From NCBI GenBank assembly GCA_037176885.1, contig JAWWNJ010000111.1, positions 124,001-188,000 of the forward strand: a DNA stretch of 64,000 nucleotides. Reading direction: 5' to 3'. Numbering within the stretch: the stretch's first letter is position 1; each line of letters opens with the position of its first letter. This DNA is from Favolaschia claudopus. Lineage: Eukaryota; Basidiomycota; Agaricomycetes; Agaricales; Mycenaceae. Made by a program: the position numbers and the translations under genes. Below, one piece after another: positions 12,090 through 23,234 of the stretch. The notes beneath the pieces are model-generated. The model was not told where the DNA came from and searched no databases. It saw only the letters and a program-made list of their open reading frames with translations.

Positions 12090-14690
12090 CAGGGCTTACC
12101 TCTTTAACGACAATCCTAATCGCAAAAAGTTCGATCATCGCGGTGAAGCGGTTATTTTTGTTGGGTATCCGGATGATCGCAAGGCTTGGAAGGTTTATCG
12201 CCCCTCAAAGCGTACCCTCGGATCGTCGCCTCATATCAAATTCGACGACAAGTCAAATTGTGGGGAATAGAGACTTTGCGGTAGCCACCGGTGGCTATTG
12301 GTAGCTCCTCGTGTGCAATAGTTCTTTGAGCCTCCGGCTCAAGTAGCCACCACTGCATCCTGTCAATAGGACGTACAAATGGTGGCTAATCCACCCAGAG
12401 GCTGTCATCCGGTCCCGAGAAAAATTAGCCGCCAATAGCCACCAGTGGCTACCGCAAAGCCTCTGATTTCGGGCTGAGGGGGAGATACACTCATAGAAAT
12501 ATTCTTCTCTCAAGTCGTCTTCGAGCGAAGCTGATGATGAACCAATCCGGTACCTTCGCGTGCACCATCCCCTCCTGCTCCGGCTGGACCTGCGGATGTT
12601 GTGTCACAACCCAAACCCCGGGCACCTCGTCAACCTCGTCCTCTACCACCTCTGCGCGAACCATCTACCCGTATCCGGGCAGTCGCTGAGCTCAAGGCCG
12701 CCGCCGCAAATCCTAATTCAGGGTTAGCGGAAGCGGCGAAGCGCCAGCTCCAGAGGACTCTGACCGAGCGCCGGAAGATTCTGCTTTCGGAGTACTACAG
12801 CTCCGGACAATCAAACTCGACAAATTTATCGACCTTTTCCCACGACCCCGATATGTATCGGAATCGAAAGGAAACGAGTTTAGGAGCCTGCTGAATTTTT
12901 TTGGTGAGAATTCATCGAGCCGTTCCGGAGATATCCGCTATTCTTAGTAGAGGGTAGCCAAAATTTTGGCCGGACCCCCCAAATTACAAGGAAAAATCAC
13001 GAAAATATTGATTTGAGCTCTTTACGACTGTCTGAGTCTGGCTCTGGACTCAGAATGAAAATTCAACGAGCTGTTATGTCACAAAATAGGAGGGAACCTG
13101 TGGGAACATTGTGACATTCGTAACAACATGTCACAAATATGTCACCTCCTGTCACCTTGGCATTGCCAATTCGGGTTTTTATGGGTTCTTCAAAGCAAAA
13201 AGGGCTGAGGGACAAGAGTAGTTGCATATAGTATCCTCTGGATAGTCAGAAACCATGAAGGCTGGGTCAACATTCGTCTGGAGGGGCCAGAAAGGTACAC
13301 ACAATTTCGTTCAGACCGCCCAAAAATTTGGCCAAACCCATTTTGTCGTGGGAAAATTCAGGAAAAATCGTTTTTAGACGTATTCTGGGGTGCTGAATCC
13401 GTTTCTGGACTCAGCTAAGCCCAGAAAATAGCGATTCGACCGAAAATAAAATTGTTGACTTTGATTGTCCGGAGCTGTACGTTCATATTATTGGTCCCGG
13501 CGAAGTTCCTCGCAATTACAAGGAAGCGACGGAATCGCCCGATCGTTCCGAGTGGGAGAGCGCGATGGAAGTCGAGCTTGATAGCATTGCGAGGATGGGT
13601 ACATGGGAACTTGTCCCACCACCTCCCGGTGTCACCCCGCTTGGTTCGCTCTGGGTCTATGCCTTAAAGCACGACAGTACTGGTGCTATCACTCGGTACA
13701 AAGCTCGTCTATGTGCTCAGGGTACACCCCAGCGCCCAGGTATCGATTTTTCAATGTGTTTTGCTCCTGTTGTGAAGTCAGAGTCGCTTCGTTACCTCCT
13801 AACCCTAGCTGCAAAGCTAGACTGGGAATTCCACGTTGTGGACGTCGACTCCGCCTTTCTCAACAGCGAGACGAATCCAGACGAGCCGCCTATCTACATG
13901 TCTCCTGGAAAGGGGCAATTTACGGGTTAAAGCAAGCCGCACTTCTCTGGTACCAAAAGTTACGTTCCATTTTGGTCAAGATTGGTTTCCGAGTGTGCAT
14001 TGCTGATCCGTGCGTCTTTATTCGTCGCCTGGAAAAGGCTATTTTCATCATCAGCGCCCACGTTGATGATCTTGGATTCTTCTGCTTCTCTGTTGCAGAG
14101 GTCAAACTTCTAAAGAAGCAGATTTCCGAGCATGTCCGAATCAAGGACTTGGGAGAGTCGAAATCCATTCTTGGCCTCGAAATCCTAGATGCACGGCCCG
14201 TATACTCGCCAGTCAACACGTCGGCCGCTCCGCTTTCCAAGTCTCAATCTCCTCAGACTTCGGAAGAACTCCAGCGCATGGCCAACGTTCCCTACCAGCA
14301 CGCCGTTGGTTTGCTCATGCATACCGCCGTTCAATGCCTTCCAGCCATCACGAAGGCAGTTCGGGCCGTGTCGCAATTTAGCTCCAACCCCGGTGAAGCT
14401 CATTGGGAAGCCGTTAAACGGATCCTCGCGTATCTCAAAACCACAGGCGACTCTGTCCTTGTTCTAGGCGGCAATGAAGACCTTACCCTTCACGCTTGCA
14501 GTTGGCTTTCAGCGATTCAGATTGGGCAAATTCGGCCCGATCCATCTCCGGGTACGCTGTCTTCATTGGATCCAGCTTAATCGCTTGGTCAGCGAAGAAG
14601 CAGACTTCAACGGCTCTATCGACTGGCTCTACGCTGGCACACATGTTTGATCCCATCATTATGGTAGTTACATCCGCGTAAGTACTCTCG
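12090..14690 (+). pseudogene. Decayed Ty1/Copia polyprotein (integrase end, RT, RNase H)
   Basis: Fragments appear in the right order for a Copia Pol. The post-integrase segment 'FDHRGEAVIFVGYPDD' and 'RKAWKVYRPSKRTLGSSPH' is at about 12115-12245. The reverse transcriptase follows from about 13540 ('EWESAMEVELDSI', 'WVYALKHDSTGAITRYKARL', 'DVDSAFLN'). Then come 'YGLKQAALLWYQKL', a catalytic-like 'AHVDDLGF' where YVDD is usual, and RNase H-like 'FSDSDWANSARSISGYAVF' and 'SAKKQTSTALS' near 14500-14640. It has frameshifts near 13920 and 14500, deletions after 'MSPGKG' and after 'LEILDARP', a non-coding stretch 12895-13455, and a MITE at 12269-12465. No LTRs were found. It is clearly dead. Confidence 0.8.
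12269..12465. mobile_element. Small MITE in the Copia remnant (197 bp)
   Basis: The ends are inverted copies of AGAGRCTTTGCGGTAGCCAC extending about 33 bp (12269-12301 and 12433-12465). It separates the Copia integrase end from the later polyprotein sequence. No certain target duplication is visible. No coding capacity. Confidence 0.7.
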
Positions 14691-15353
14691 AGTATCCCGG
14701 ACTTTGTTTCATGCAGAAATATTTACCCAATTCTGAGAAAAGCTTGAAAAACGATACAAGATGTATTAAATGAATATTTATGTCACTGATATCCCTGTTT
14801 ACTGAGTTTGAAAATTGCGGCAAGATTGAAAGGGGATGTAATGGGTATGAGAAGGGTGGAATATAGAGTACTAGCAGTTACCCGTGCTACGCTACGGTGT
14901 GACTCATCACGCAGATTACAGCGAGAAAAAGTTGTATTACAGAGTGAATATACATTAATAAAGTTCATTTTAGTGTCTGTTACTGGAACCCCCTGCGCGA
15001 CGACCGGTGGAAGTCCTTTCACCCCGGTCTTGACTCTTCCGGCCATTTGATACATCCGTTTCTTGGGGTTTGGCTCGGATGCGTTGCGAGGAGATGTCTG
15101 TTCTCCGAAAAACCCAGTAAATTTGGGGCGCGCAGGAGTACTGTTGTTGACTATCCACAGCCTGCGCACCATTCCCAACGAAGAAACTATGCAGAGGCTC
15201 TGGCGGCTCTTCTAGTTGCTGCAACGCGACCTTGCCATGATTACAGCACATCCCGTACGGCGAACGGGAATTTTTCGGGGGTGTAGGACTTGCTCAGCGA
15301 CCCAATGGAGTGCTCCGCATGTGGGACAGCGGTGGTTCATGTAACAGAGATCA
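14691..15353. other. No recognisable gene
   Basis: ORFs on both strands overlap each other and none shows a family motif. Confidence 0.35.
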
Positions 15354-15362
15354 TGGCGAGAT

Positions 15363-15477
15363 TAGGCTCGAAACCAGCCGTTATAGTAGCAATGACGAGC
15401 AAGCAGGTATTACTGACAATAACAAGTAATACCTGCTCGCTCGTCATTACTCCCACTAACGGCTGGTCTCGAGCCTA
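15363..15477. mobile_element. Hairpin MITE with 9-bp target duplication (115 bp)
   Basis: The element is almost entirely two arms of about 52 bp (TAGGCTCGA...GGTATTACT and its complement) around a loop of about 10 bp. TGGCGAGAT is repeated exactly on both sides (15354-15362 and 15478-15486). A 9-bp duplication is typical of MULE-type insertion, though the class is an inference. Confidence 0.75.
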
Positions 15478-15669
15478 TGGCGAGATGGCGGATCCAGGTA
15501 ATCTTTGCGCGCCGCTAAAAACAACTCATCGCAGGTAGTCCGACGATCATCTTCATAACGGTATGCAATCAGCGGAGGAAGTACATAATCTAAACATCAT
15601 TTACACGTACTTGGCGGCCGCGCGGGACTCGCATTTTGATTGTATTGGCGTGTACGATTGCCTGTTCCT

Positions 15670-16284
15670 TCAGGCCGAGCTTGTGCGAAAATTAACGGCT
15701 TGAGACCGACTATAAAGAGATAACTCACCATCAGCAGCGGAAGCACTCTGTTGTGTTGCAGGTGGGGTAGGGAGACCGTTGTGGATGGCCTGGAGAGCGA
15801 GACTTTTCGAGCCTCTTGAACTGAACAACAAAACTGACTTACTTGTGATACTCGAGAGTCGGCGGAGGATCTGTAAAGCAGAAAAGTGTGTTAGAAGTAA
15901 ATACCAATGAATATTGAATGAATTGCAGCGCACCGACATCCATTCTCGCAGCCTTCTCGGCACGTTCCCGCTCCCTTCTTGCTCTTTGGGCCAGGGATCT
16001 GTTGGAAGAGACTTGCGGTGGAGGTGCCGGACGGTTTTCGCGAGCTGTTTGATGTCTTCTGCGTTGACCAAGGGATCGCGCGCTAAGAGTGGCCGAATCT
16101 GGCGGGGCGGCATATTTTTATCATGCTGAGCGGGGACGCGTCTGCGGGGGGCTGCCTTCATTGCGCATAAGTCACGTTGTATCTGGCGTTGTAGTTGTTG
16201 ATGCCTTCGCGGCGTTGTCGGAGGAGTTAATAAGTTCCTAGAAACGGTGAGTCTACAGCAGAGGCGGGAGAATCGAGTGCACAT
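15670..16284 (-). CDS. Hypothetical protein or gene fragment, basic
   Basis: A 204-codon minus-strand frame has a gene-like first half with 'RNLLTPPTTPRRHQQLQRQI', 'PPRQIRPLLARDPLVNAEDI' and 'KQLAKTVRHLHRKSLPTDPW'. After 'WPKE' a neighbouring frame reads 'RARREREREKAA'-like charged sequence ('RRERERAEKAARMDVGALQ'), suggesting either an indel or an intron near 15900-15950. Further GT-AG pairs near 15830 and 15730 are possible. I do not recognise the family. Start and exon structure are unsettled; it could be the 5' part of a longer broken gene. Confidence 0.35.
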   Translation of the reverse strand: MCTRFSRLCCRLTVSRNLLTPPTTPRRHQQLQRQIQRDLCAMKAAPRRRVPAQHDKNMPPRQIRPLLARDPLVNAEDIKQLAKTVRHLHRKSLPTDPWPKEQEGSGNVPRRLREWMSVRCNSFNIHWYLLLTHFSALQILRRLSSITSKSVLLFSSRGSKSLALQAIHNGLPTPPATQQSASAADGELSLYSRSQAVNFRTSSA

Positions 16285-16577
16285 CTTCTGTTAGGTTAGA
16301 ATGAAGAGAGACGGTGAAAAGAGGTCACACGGAAGGGTTAAAGAAACACGTTTATTGAAGGCGAGGCTACGGTGATACAGCTACATTGCGTGTGGGGTGT
16401 GTTGGAGCGTTGTGGAGGTTGGAAGACGTGCGAGCCAGTAGCGGAGTTGTGGTGAGCTGTTTGGCCCGAACGGATGACGTTGGTGGAGCCCTCGGGTGTT
16501 CCCGGAACCACTTGATTGAGTTACTACATGTATGGTGTAACACAACATGTCCTGCAAAGCCCTCTTGGCATTAGAGA

Positions 16578-16769
16578 GTTTGTGCGAGCGACCCAGGTCG
16601 CTTTTCGATCGCTCAGATCTCCACAACAACAGATACCAGGTGTGAGCTCTAAGCGACCTATAGGAGTATTGCTCTGGGGCACTCTTAGGTCGCTGGGACT
16701 TCACACCTGAGACTGCTCGTTGTCGAGATCTGAGCGGTCCCAAAGCGACCCGGGTCGCTTTGCACAAAC
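16578..16769. mobile_element. Inverted-repeat MITE (192 bp)
   Basis: Two arms of about 80 bp pair with each other: the left starts GTTTGTGCGAGCGACCCAGG and the right ends with its near complement. Shared internal blocks include CGCTCAGATCT and CAGGTGTGA. No target duplication was certain. Confidence 0.6.
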
Positions 16770-16914
16770 CCGCTATTGTCTCGGTCACCCAGACGTTCGA
16801 GAGAGCAGCTTTGCGCGCTGCGCGCGCAAGGGCGGACCGGCGGTCCGCAATTGATCCTTGCCACGCGAGGTTGGGTAAATTTGATGTGCGCAAGCTGCTC
16901 TCGTGGGGCATTTA

Positions 16915-17041
16915 CAGTGGCGGCGCCATCTGATGCCACCCCTAAAAATAGAACAGCCCATTTCTAGAACTATTGATGCAAATGGAGTCGATTGGGGGCC
17001 CATCATTTTTTGGGGGGTGGCATCAGATGGCGCCGCCACTG
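16915..17041. mobile_element. Short Tc1/mariner-type MITE (127 bp)
   Basis: Perfect inverted ends of 28 bp start CAGTGGCGGCGCCATCTGAT. TA flanks both ends (16913-16914 and 17042-17043). No coding capacity. Confidence 0.75.
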
Positions 17042-17170
17042 TACCCTATGACACACCGCCAATGGTGTCACATCACGTTCTGCATCCCCTCCGTCGACTG
17101 TGGCCCTAACGCTGTCCAATACGTTGGGTACCAGACAAGACATCTTATACATGCTTCGATATGCCTTACC

Positions 17171-17314
17171 TAAGGCTCCATTCGGTAGCGTCATTTCGGA
17201 GCACTTGACGTCATTTCGGAGCATCTCTCACCCAAATTTTGGCAGGGAATTTTTATGAAGTGCTCCAAAGTGACGCTAAATGCCGCTAAATGACGACAGC
17301 CGAATGGAGCCTTA
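17171..17314. mobile_element. Short MITE with TAAGGCTCCATTCGG ends (144 bp)
   Basis: Inverted ends TAAGGCTCCATTCGG...; inside, variants of CGTCATTT and GGAGCAC recur in both orientations. A lone end of the same family is at about 1036. The outermost TA may itself be the target duplication, which would make it mariner-like, but this is not certain. Confidence 0.65.
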
Positions 17315-17403
17315 GAAATATTTCTAGCTTTTTTGAGGAATGTTTTCATAATCAGTCAGCCAGGTGCTAGCAAAAAGTGCCGACTTCGAGAGGCCAAAAA
17401 CAA

Positions 17404-18579
17404 ATGGAAAACAGACTCAAACATATCCGGAAAAAGGGGGCAATCATAAACGCATTCCTCTCTGCATCGTCAATTTTTTTCTGGGCCAGAATTCGACGGG
17501 GAAGAAAAGAAAAATGGGGTGTGACACCATGGGCGGTGTTACTACATATACTGACCACAAAACTGGACACCATTATGACGAAACTGGAATCCCTACCCAC
17601 TTTGACCACCCAAACCACTCCTGCATCCACCAGCACCCCAGACAAATCCTATGCTTCTGTCGCCGCCAGCTCACCCGCCACGTCACTCGCCCCTTCCCAC
17701 GTCACCCGTGACACATCACGTGATCTCACATTGACCCCGAAAGATCGCCTCCACAAGGCGTTCGCCAACGACACCCACTTCGCAATCCAACAACAGTTCA
17801 ATGCACTCATGAACCAGATGGAGTTTGACTCCCCTATCCACCCATCGGCTCGTGCTGTTGCGAAATATCGCAACGGAGACATCCGTCTTACACTCGCGAG
17901 AGTCGAAGAGGTAGAGGTCCTTCAGGAATACCTCAACGACTGGCTGCCCGCATTCTCCAGTCTGCTCCAATTTCGTTTCCCCTCCTACGCTGTTGTCATG
18001 CATCGTGTCCCCACTGGCTTCAATGTTGGTAATGGCACTTTGGATGCGAGCAATGACTCGTGGGAGAACGACATTCTGGAGCTAGCAGATACGAATGAAG
18101 TCGACCACGAGAGTCTGGTCCGAGTTCACTGGATCGGACGCCGTTCCAGCGAGCAGGTTCGAAAGACCAAGAAATTCTCGTCATTGGTTCTGCACTTCAA
18201 TGATCGGGATGTGGCAAATTACTTCATTACGAATAAGCTCGCTCTTCACGGTCACCTCCATCGCACCGAGAAGTATTGCCCGCAGCCCATGCAGTGCTTT
18301 AACTGTTACCGTTTTGGACATATAGCCGCGCAGTGCAAACGACCTTCTGTTTGCGGCACCTGCGCTTCTGACCACCCCACTTCGAACTGCCGCTGCCCCC
18401 ACAAGACTCCCTGTCGTGCCAATTCTTCTGGATGCACCCATATCGTGCTCAAATGCGCCCTCCGGGGATGCGGCGGGCAGCACCGATCCACCGATCCTGC
18501 ATGTCCCGTCCGTCAGTCGATTCTTCGACGCATCGCGGCCGAGCACCATGCATCGGGGCCGTTTTTCCCCACGGATTAA
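17404..18579 (+). CDS. LINE ORF1 (Gag-like protein with zinc knuckles)
   Basis: An ORF of 391 codons from the ATG at 17404 (another in-frame ATG is at 17575). The N-terminus has 'LTTKLDTIMTKLESL' and a Ser/Thr/Pro-rich linker. A middle domain follows ('DRLHKAFANDTHFAIQQQFN', 'RVHWIGRRS', 'FSSLVLHFNDRDVANYFI'), of the RRM-like type seen in LINE ORF1 proteins. Cys/His clusters come next: CX2CX4HX4C in 'CFNCYRFGHIAAQC', then 'CGTCASDHPTSNC' and more Cys pairs up to 'CGGQHRSTDPACPVRQ'. These would bind RNA in the retrotransposition complex. No ORF2 (endonuclease/RT) follows, so the element is 3'-incomplete or has lost ORF2. Confidence 0.75.
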   Translation: MENRLKHIRKKGAIINAFLSASSIFFWARIRRGRKEKWGVTPWAVLLHILTTKLDTIMTKLESLPTLTTQTTPASTSTPDKSYASVAASSPATSLAPSHVTRDTSRDLTLTPKDRLHKAFANDTHFAIQQQFNALMNQMEFDSPIHPSARAVAKYRNGDIRLTLARVEEVEVLQEYLNDWLPAFSSLLQFRFPSYAVVMHRVPTGFNVGNGTLDASNDSWENDILELADTNEVDHESLVRVHWIGRRSSEQVRKTKKFSSLVLHFNDRDVANYFITNKLALHGHLHRTEKYCPQPMQCFNCYRFGHIAAQCKRPSVCGTCASDHPTSNCRCPHKTPCRANSSGCTHIVLKCALRGCGGQHRSTDPACPVRQSILRRIAAEHHASGPFFPTD

Positions 18580-18808
18580 TTCCCCCAATGCCAATCCCTG
18601 CCCCTTCCTCTTGCTCCCACACCCCTCACGTATTCACAAATTCCCTGCTCTCCCTCACCCCCGGGATTACTCCTACTGAACCCATGAAAACCACTCCCAC
18701 CCATATAAATGCAATCAATAGTAGAATCTCATGTTTAGAGTAGCATCATACGCCGTAAACGGCGTCCAGTTACTATAAAAATGGAACTTTATTATTACAT
18801 ATACGAAT

Positions 18809-18884
18809 CCCAGACGTTCCGGTGATCCTCGCGTCCATTATTTTTACCCGACCTCGCGTGGCGCGGATCACCGGTACGTCTGGG
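18809..18884. repeat. Hairpin (20-bp arms)
   Basis: CCCAGACGTTCCGGTGATCC (18809-18828) pairs with GGATCACCGGTACGTCTGGG (18865-18884) with one mismatch. It may be the core of a small foldback element. Confidence 0.55.
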
Positions 18885-18907
18885 TTACCGAGACAGCTCT
18901 TGGCCTA

Positions 18908-19464
18908 TGGTGCCCTCCACTTAGTCACCACCAATTTGTGACAACCGTTACTACTCGGCCGGGAAAACACCGATTTTTTATTCCTCTTGGGAAAACACTC
19001 AGTTTCACGCAAGGAATCTTTTGGCAAGACAGAATTTTTATAGCGACAAAATTGAACGAGTTATAAAACTTCTGACCCCCCAAATTGGGACTGTCCCTCC
19101 GAATATGTCCCTACTGGTCAAAACTCTCTGCGACACGTTGTGGGATACGTCTGTGAGACTTGTATACCTTAGAACTAAACTTGCGGACGTGTAACTGAGC
19201 ATCCTGAGTCGCCATGCCGGATGACGGTGACGATGATTCGGCACGAGGATGTCGACCAGCACGCGCTCTGGCTGCCGCACTCAACAAGTATTTTCGTTTG
19301 CGGACCATGGAAGACGGGCAGACGTATTATAGACAGTGTAGATGTAGAAAAGTGTCTTTCTGCAGGCGAAAAGAGGTATATACAAAAAAAAAATCGGCCT
19401 TCCAACGGCCTTCGGCCGATTTGGGACTAGTACATTTTTGGCGGTGACTAAGCGGAGGGCACCA
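18908..19464. mobile_element. MITE family B, copy 1 (557 bp)
   Basis: TGGTGCCCTCCACTTAGTCA at the left and its near complement at the right, with TA on both sides (18906-18907, 19465-19466). A related copy is at 47332-47761. Both carry a hairpin of the type CGGCC...GGCCGATTT near the right end. No coding capacity. Confidence 0.7.
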
Positions 19465-19713
19465 TACTTGGAGTAACTTACTAAGGCATGCGGCTAACGA
19501 ATTTGGTAAGGTCCACCCTCCCCCGTGGGAAAATGGCTTATATAAGGCTCAAATAAACCGATTTTCCCTATTGTTTTCGCAGCCGACTTGGGAGGATTTA
19601 TCTACCTCGATTCCGTTGTCTAACAGAATATAAATTGTGGAGGAACAAGCCCAAAAAAAAAAAAAAAAAAGGTTATGTCATGCGAATCAATGGCATCTGT
19701 GGGAGATTACAGT

Positions 19714-20927
19714 CTAGATACATGATGAGGACCGCTGCGAAGTGGCCGCAGGAGCTTCGACCTGCGCAAGAAGTTTTTTCAGGCGTGCTACCTCACCTTC
19801 GGCAAGTTCACGTGCCGCCTCAGAAGTCTCAAGCGCCGCTTCGGCGTGCCGCCGAGCCAGCGTTTGCTCCACCAAAGGCCGGTTATTCACCTGCGGACTG
19901 TGTTAACGACATGTACGAAGGAGAAAAATGCCTGGACACCTCTTGCTGTTGCCGCACGTTCTCGACAAATTCTGAGAAGGCGGCTTCGAAACGCTGCCTC
20001 ACCCCCTCAGCACTGAACACTCTTTTGGCTTTCTCTGCCATGAGACCCTTTACCTTGTGAGTCAGCTGCCACTGGAGTGCGTCCGACCTCATGAATCGAA
20101 AACTCGGAGCGGTGACCACGTCCGATTCTTCGCACCCCATGATGGTCCTTGTGACATCGAAAATGGGCCGGCCGTAATAGTAGCAATTTGACTCCAGCAG
20201 GTCATAGTTTGGGCTGTGTTTGGACACAAAAGACGCCAGAGACAGTACATGTGCGACTGAAATTTGGCTTTGTTCTGGAGCTGTGATGGTGGCTAGTAAG
20301 GTCGAGGTGCCCGGTTCGATTTTATTGATATGGAGAGGGTCGCGTCGTAACGATATGATGATACGGTCGTCGGCAACGGACGTGGTGCGCTTTTTGGAAG
20401 CCTCCATCGAGTGACGAGCAGCGACGGCCATAAGGGGGGTACGACCTTCGTTTGTTGGGCTACTAAGCAAGTGGTAAGCGAGGTTGCGCGGTAAGCATAC
20501 GAATTCCTAACGTGGTGATCGGTTCAGCGATGGAGGTGCCGTCGGCAGGAGCCTCTATCGTGTGCAACGTGATCTTTTCCTTGGTTTTGTCTGGCGGCTG
20601 AAAGTCGGTGCCCCATCGCTCTACCAGCATGTAATTGGTCACACCAGATTTTCTGGTGTCCTCGAAAGAGTATACGATGTATTCGTGCAAAGGTGCGACA
20701 TCGCGCTGGAAGTACTGAACCTGGGTGATGCGCAAATTCTCACATGCGTCACCGCTTGCGACCATCTGTGCCTGCAAGACGAGAGAAGTATAGACAGCGA
20801 AGGGGATGTGGCTGAGAGCAGCCGACAGCTTAAGAGGTTGGTGGCGATTTTCGTCAGTAATCGGAAAGAAAGTAGCGGCCATGGTAGGGGACATTGGGGA
20901 GGGAGGAGGTAGCGAGTTGAGGTTCAT
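19714..20927 (-). CDS. Apparently intact gene of unknown function (371 aa, 3 exons)
   Basis: Minus-strand exons 20927-20512, 20462-19940 and 19890-19714 join into one frame of 371 codons plus TAG, with introns of 49 bp each (gttagg...cttag and gtgtcc...gcag). The N-terminal part has 'PITDENRHQPLKLSAALSHI' and 'EYIVYSFEDTRKSG'. Around residue 232 there is 'YDLLESNCYYYGRPIFD', preceded by a His (residue 210) in 'ISVAHVLSLASF'. The C-terminal exon is charged and helical (ARRHAEAALETSEAARELAE) and is probably a coiled coil. The His-then-Asn-Cys pattern recalls papain-like folds of the PPPDE/LRAT kind, but this is only a resemblance. Upstream in-frame ATGs exist (for example in 'MFFRLRALYHDI'), so the start may be 5' of 20927. 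No transposon motifs were seen; it is a good candidate for a host gene. Confidence 0.75.
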
Positions 20928-22253
20928 GATATGTCGTATATCGTGATAGAGGGCACGGAGACGAAAGAACATCTTAAAAGCTAAGTAGCTAAGAGATCCT
21001 ATACTCAAGTTGTATTGAAAATGTCGACGGTTGAGGCTGCAGAAGGGACTGATGAGGGGCAGACATTTGATCACAGCCGCTTGCCAGTCCCCATAACTTA
21101 CTTCGGTATGAACTGTAGCGCTCAAACGAAGTATTAGTGGGTCACGTGACCCATATCCGAATCGAAATATTTCTGGGCGATTGTCCCAAAAAGGATCATG
21201 CGCTGACTAAGCATGATTAACCGTTCTTTAACGAGATGGTCTCTCGGCAGTGCAGCATCTCCTTCTCGTAAGTTTAATTTTGTCGTGTTCTCTTGAGGTA
21301 CTTAGCTGGTTGCGTTCGCTCATTGGTTGACTTTCGTTCATTTCACATCACTGCGGCCTGCGGAGTGGATATTTGCTTTCGTGCTCTAAGCTCGACAAAT
21401 TAGGAATTCATTTCCGTTTATCAGCTCAACAGCTTTTGCAGCTATGGACTACGCCGCAGGCAAGCAAAAACAAGAGCTGAGGGTTTGTTTCTCAATTTGC
21501 TTCCTGCCGTCTCCCACCATCGATCTCCTTCAGCAGCCGCCAACCCGAACGCTCGTGCCTTCCTTTTCAAAGCTTCAAGTCTTCAACGCTGCTGGCAGTC
21601 TGCTGCGTTGGATTCTACTAACAACTCTATCGATTACGCACTGCTTGGTTGTCGCTCAGTGTCGCTGCGATCTCCAAGAATATCGCTACAGATCTGATGA
21701 ACCATTGTCAAGTTTCTTTCCATTACTCGTCGAACGGTCACTTTGTGGCTTCAATATTACCCATCTTTGTCATTCAACATTGCTCTACAGCTGTTCATAC
21801 TCAACGCAATCGAATTGCACTCGAATCAAGCCTTGCCACTGCCTGCCCTCAACCCCAACAATCTTTTTTTGTTACATTTTTTCAACATGGATGGTCTGAG
21901 AATGCTGGCAAGCCTAATCAATCAACTCATTGAATATTTTCTGCCGTCCCGTCCCAGTTGATCAAATTCAAGGCACTTCATCAGAGCTCGAATGACCGCC
22001 GCGTCAATATGGTTCCGAAGATTTACAATGTTTGGGCCAACTAGGTCCTTGATGAGAACAACAAGCAACACAGTAGGTATTTGGATACAGAGATACTGGG
22101 AGACTTCTGACTCTTCATCACTAGATCCTTGAGCTGAATCAAAGCTGTCGTGGCTTCTGAGGTACGTCGCTGAAAAAGAAAAATCGATTGGCAGCTCGCT
22201 TTCCCGGTTCAGATTCCGGTAGTGCATTCCGAGTCCATCGGAGCGAAGTGCAG
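20928..22253. other. Spacer; possible gene remnant split by the Gypsy insertion
   Basis: 21444-21961 (+) is open in several frames without recognisable content. On the minus strand, an open frame ending at 21922 ('ELPIDFSFSATYLRSHDSFD', 'IKDLVGPNIVNLRNHIDAAV') runs up to the Gypsy left end. When the Gypsy element is removed it would continue at 30765. That may be a gene into which the element jumped, but splicing could not be resolved. Confidence 0.3.
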
Positions 22254-22258
22254 CTCGT

Positions 22259-22590
22259 TGTAAGGGCAACCTTTAGGACCCGAGATGTCTCGAGGGTCTA
22301 GCGAGGGAGAATCCAAAGTTAATTAAGAAGCTACTAAGAATACATCACACCGCACCTAGCGAGGGAGAATCCAAAGAGAAGAAAGGCTGAGGATTCCCAC
22401 GCTAGGTGCAGTAAACATATAGTAACTAGTTCCCACAAGCTCGGAGCAATCGGCAATGATCCGGGCCAAGTCACATGCCTTACTCCACGATGACATAGGG
22501 CTTTGGGGATTTGACGGGAAAGTGGGAAATCTGCAGGAGGCCTGCGTCATAGGTGGCTGTGTAGTGCCAAAAGAGGGAGTTCCCCTGACA
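22259..22590 (-). repeat. Gypsy 3' LTR (332 bp)
   Basis: Matches 30427-30759 except for one missing C (gatccggg here, gatcccggg in the other). Contains an internal direct repeat GCGAGGGAGAATCCAAAG (near 22301 and 22361). The pol frame runs into it and stops at 22356. Confidence 0.95.
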
Positions 22591-22603
22591 TCATCCCCCC
22601 CTT
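22591..22603 (-). promoter_or_regulatory. Polypurine tract of the Gypsy element
   Basis: On the minus strand, AAGGGGGGGATGA lies immediately before the 3' LTR, the normal place for the plus-strand primer. It is inside the pol reading frame. Confidence 0.65.
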
Positions 22604-22796
22604 GGAATGCGGCGCCTCGACGCATAGATCGCACCTGAGCTGGAGTTGACAAGCGGTCACGGAAGGGAAGGGAATCGAAGGCAGCAACAGCAATGGAGCG
22701 AGGTTTGGAAGGGTATTTGCGGTAGAAAGCAGCGACAGCGTCCGGGGCAAAGACATTAGAGTGCTTCACACCATTGATCATGGGACGGTCATAACC

Positions 22797-23234
22797 AAGG
22801 GGTGATCTGTCAAGCACCATCAAAGATGAGGCCTTGCAGTATGCTCGTGTTTGTCAAGGACGTTCAACCACTTGCGCTCACTTAGACGCGAGCTGCCCTC
22901 GCAAATTGAAGTATTTGGATGCTCCCTTATGCTTCTGGGTACATTTATAGGGATATAGTGTCACCTTGAAATTTCTTCCGGGCCCATTCTTTTTCAAGTG
23001 TGTTATGTAAGTCAGACCCACCACACCACAAAACATCCTCTGTGGCCCGTTTTTTTGCGCTCTTTTTAGTGGTCATATTATAATATGGCTCAATAACACT
23101 CGACTTGACATATTTCAGCTCAATAAACCCCCCGTAGAATATACAGGGAGGATGGACGGTGAGATCAACGCCCATCATAAACACGAGCATACTGCAAGGC
23201 CTCATCTTTGATGGCGCTTGACAGATCACCCCTT
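22797..23234. mobile_element. MULE-like MITE in the Gypsy chromodomain (438 bp)
   Basis: Inverted ends of about 56 bp (starting AAGGGGTGATCTGTCAAGC) with one mismatch. The 10-bp sequence GGTCATAACC is repeated exactly at 22787-22796 and 23235-23244. Long TIRs with a 9-11 bp duplication fit Mutator-like elements. No coding capacity. Removing it rejoins 'RWKGYD' to 'DAVAAFYRKYPSKPR'. Confidence 0.85.

Noticed and set aside
16381..16911. 176-codon minus-strand ORF
   Set aside because: It runs through the inverted-repeat MITE 16578-16769 and has no family motif; likely a chance frame.
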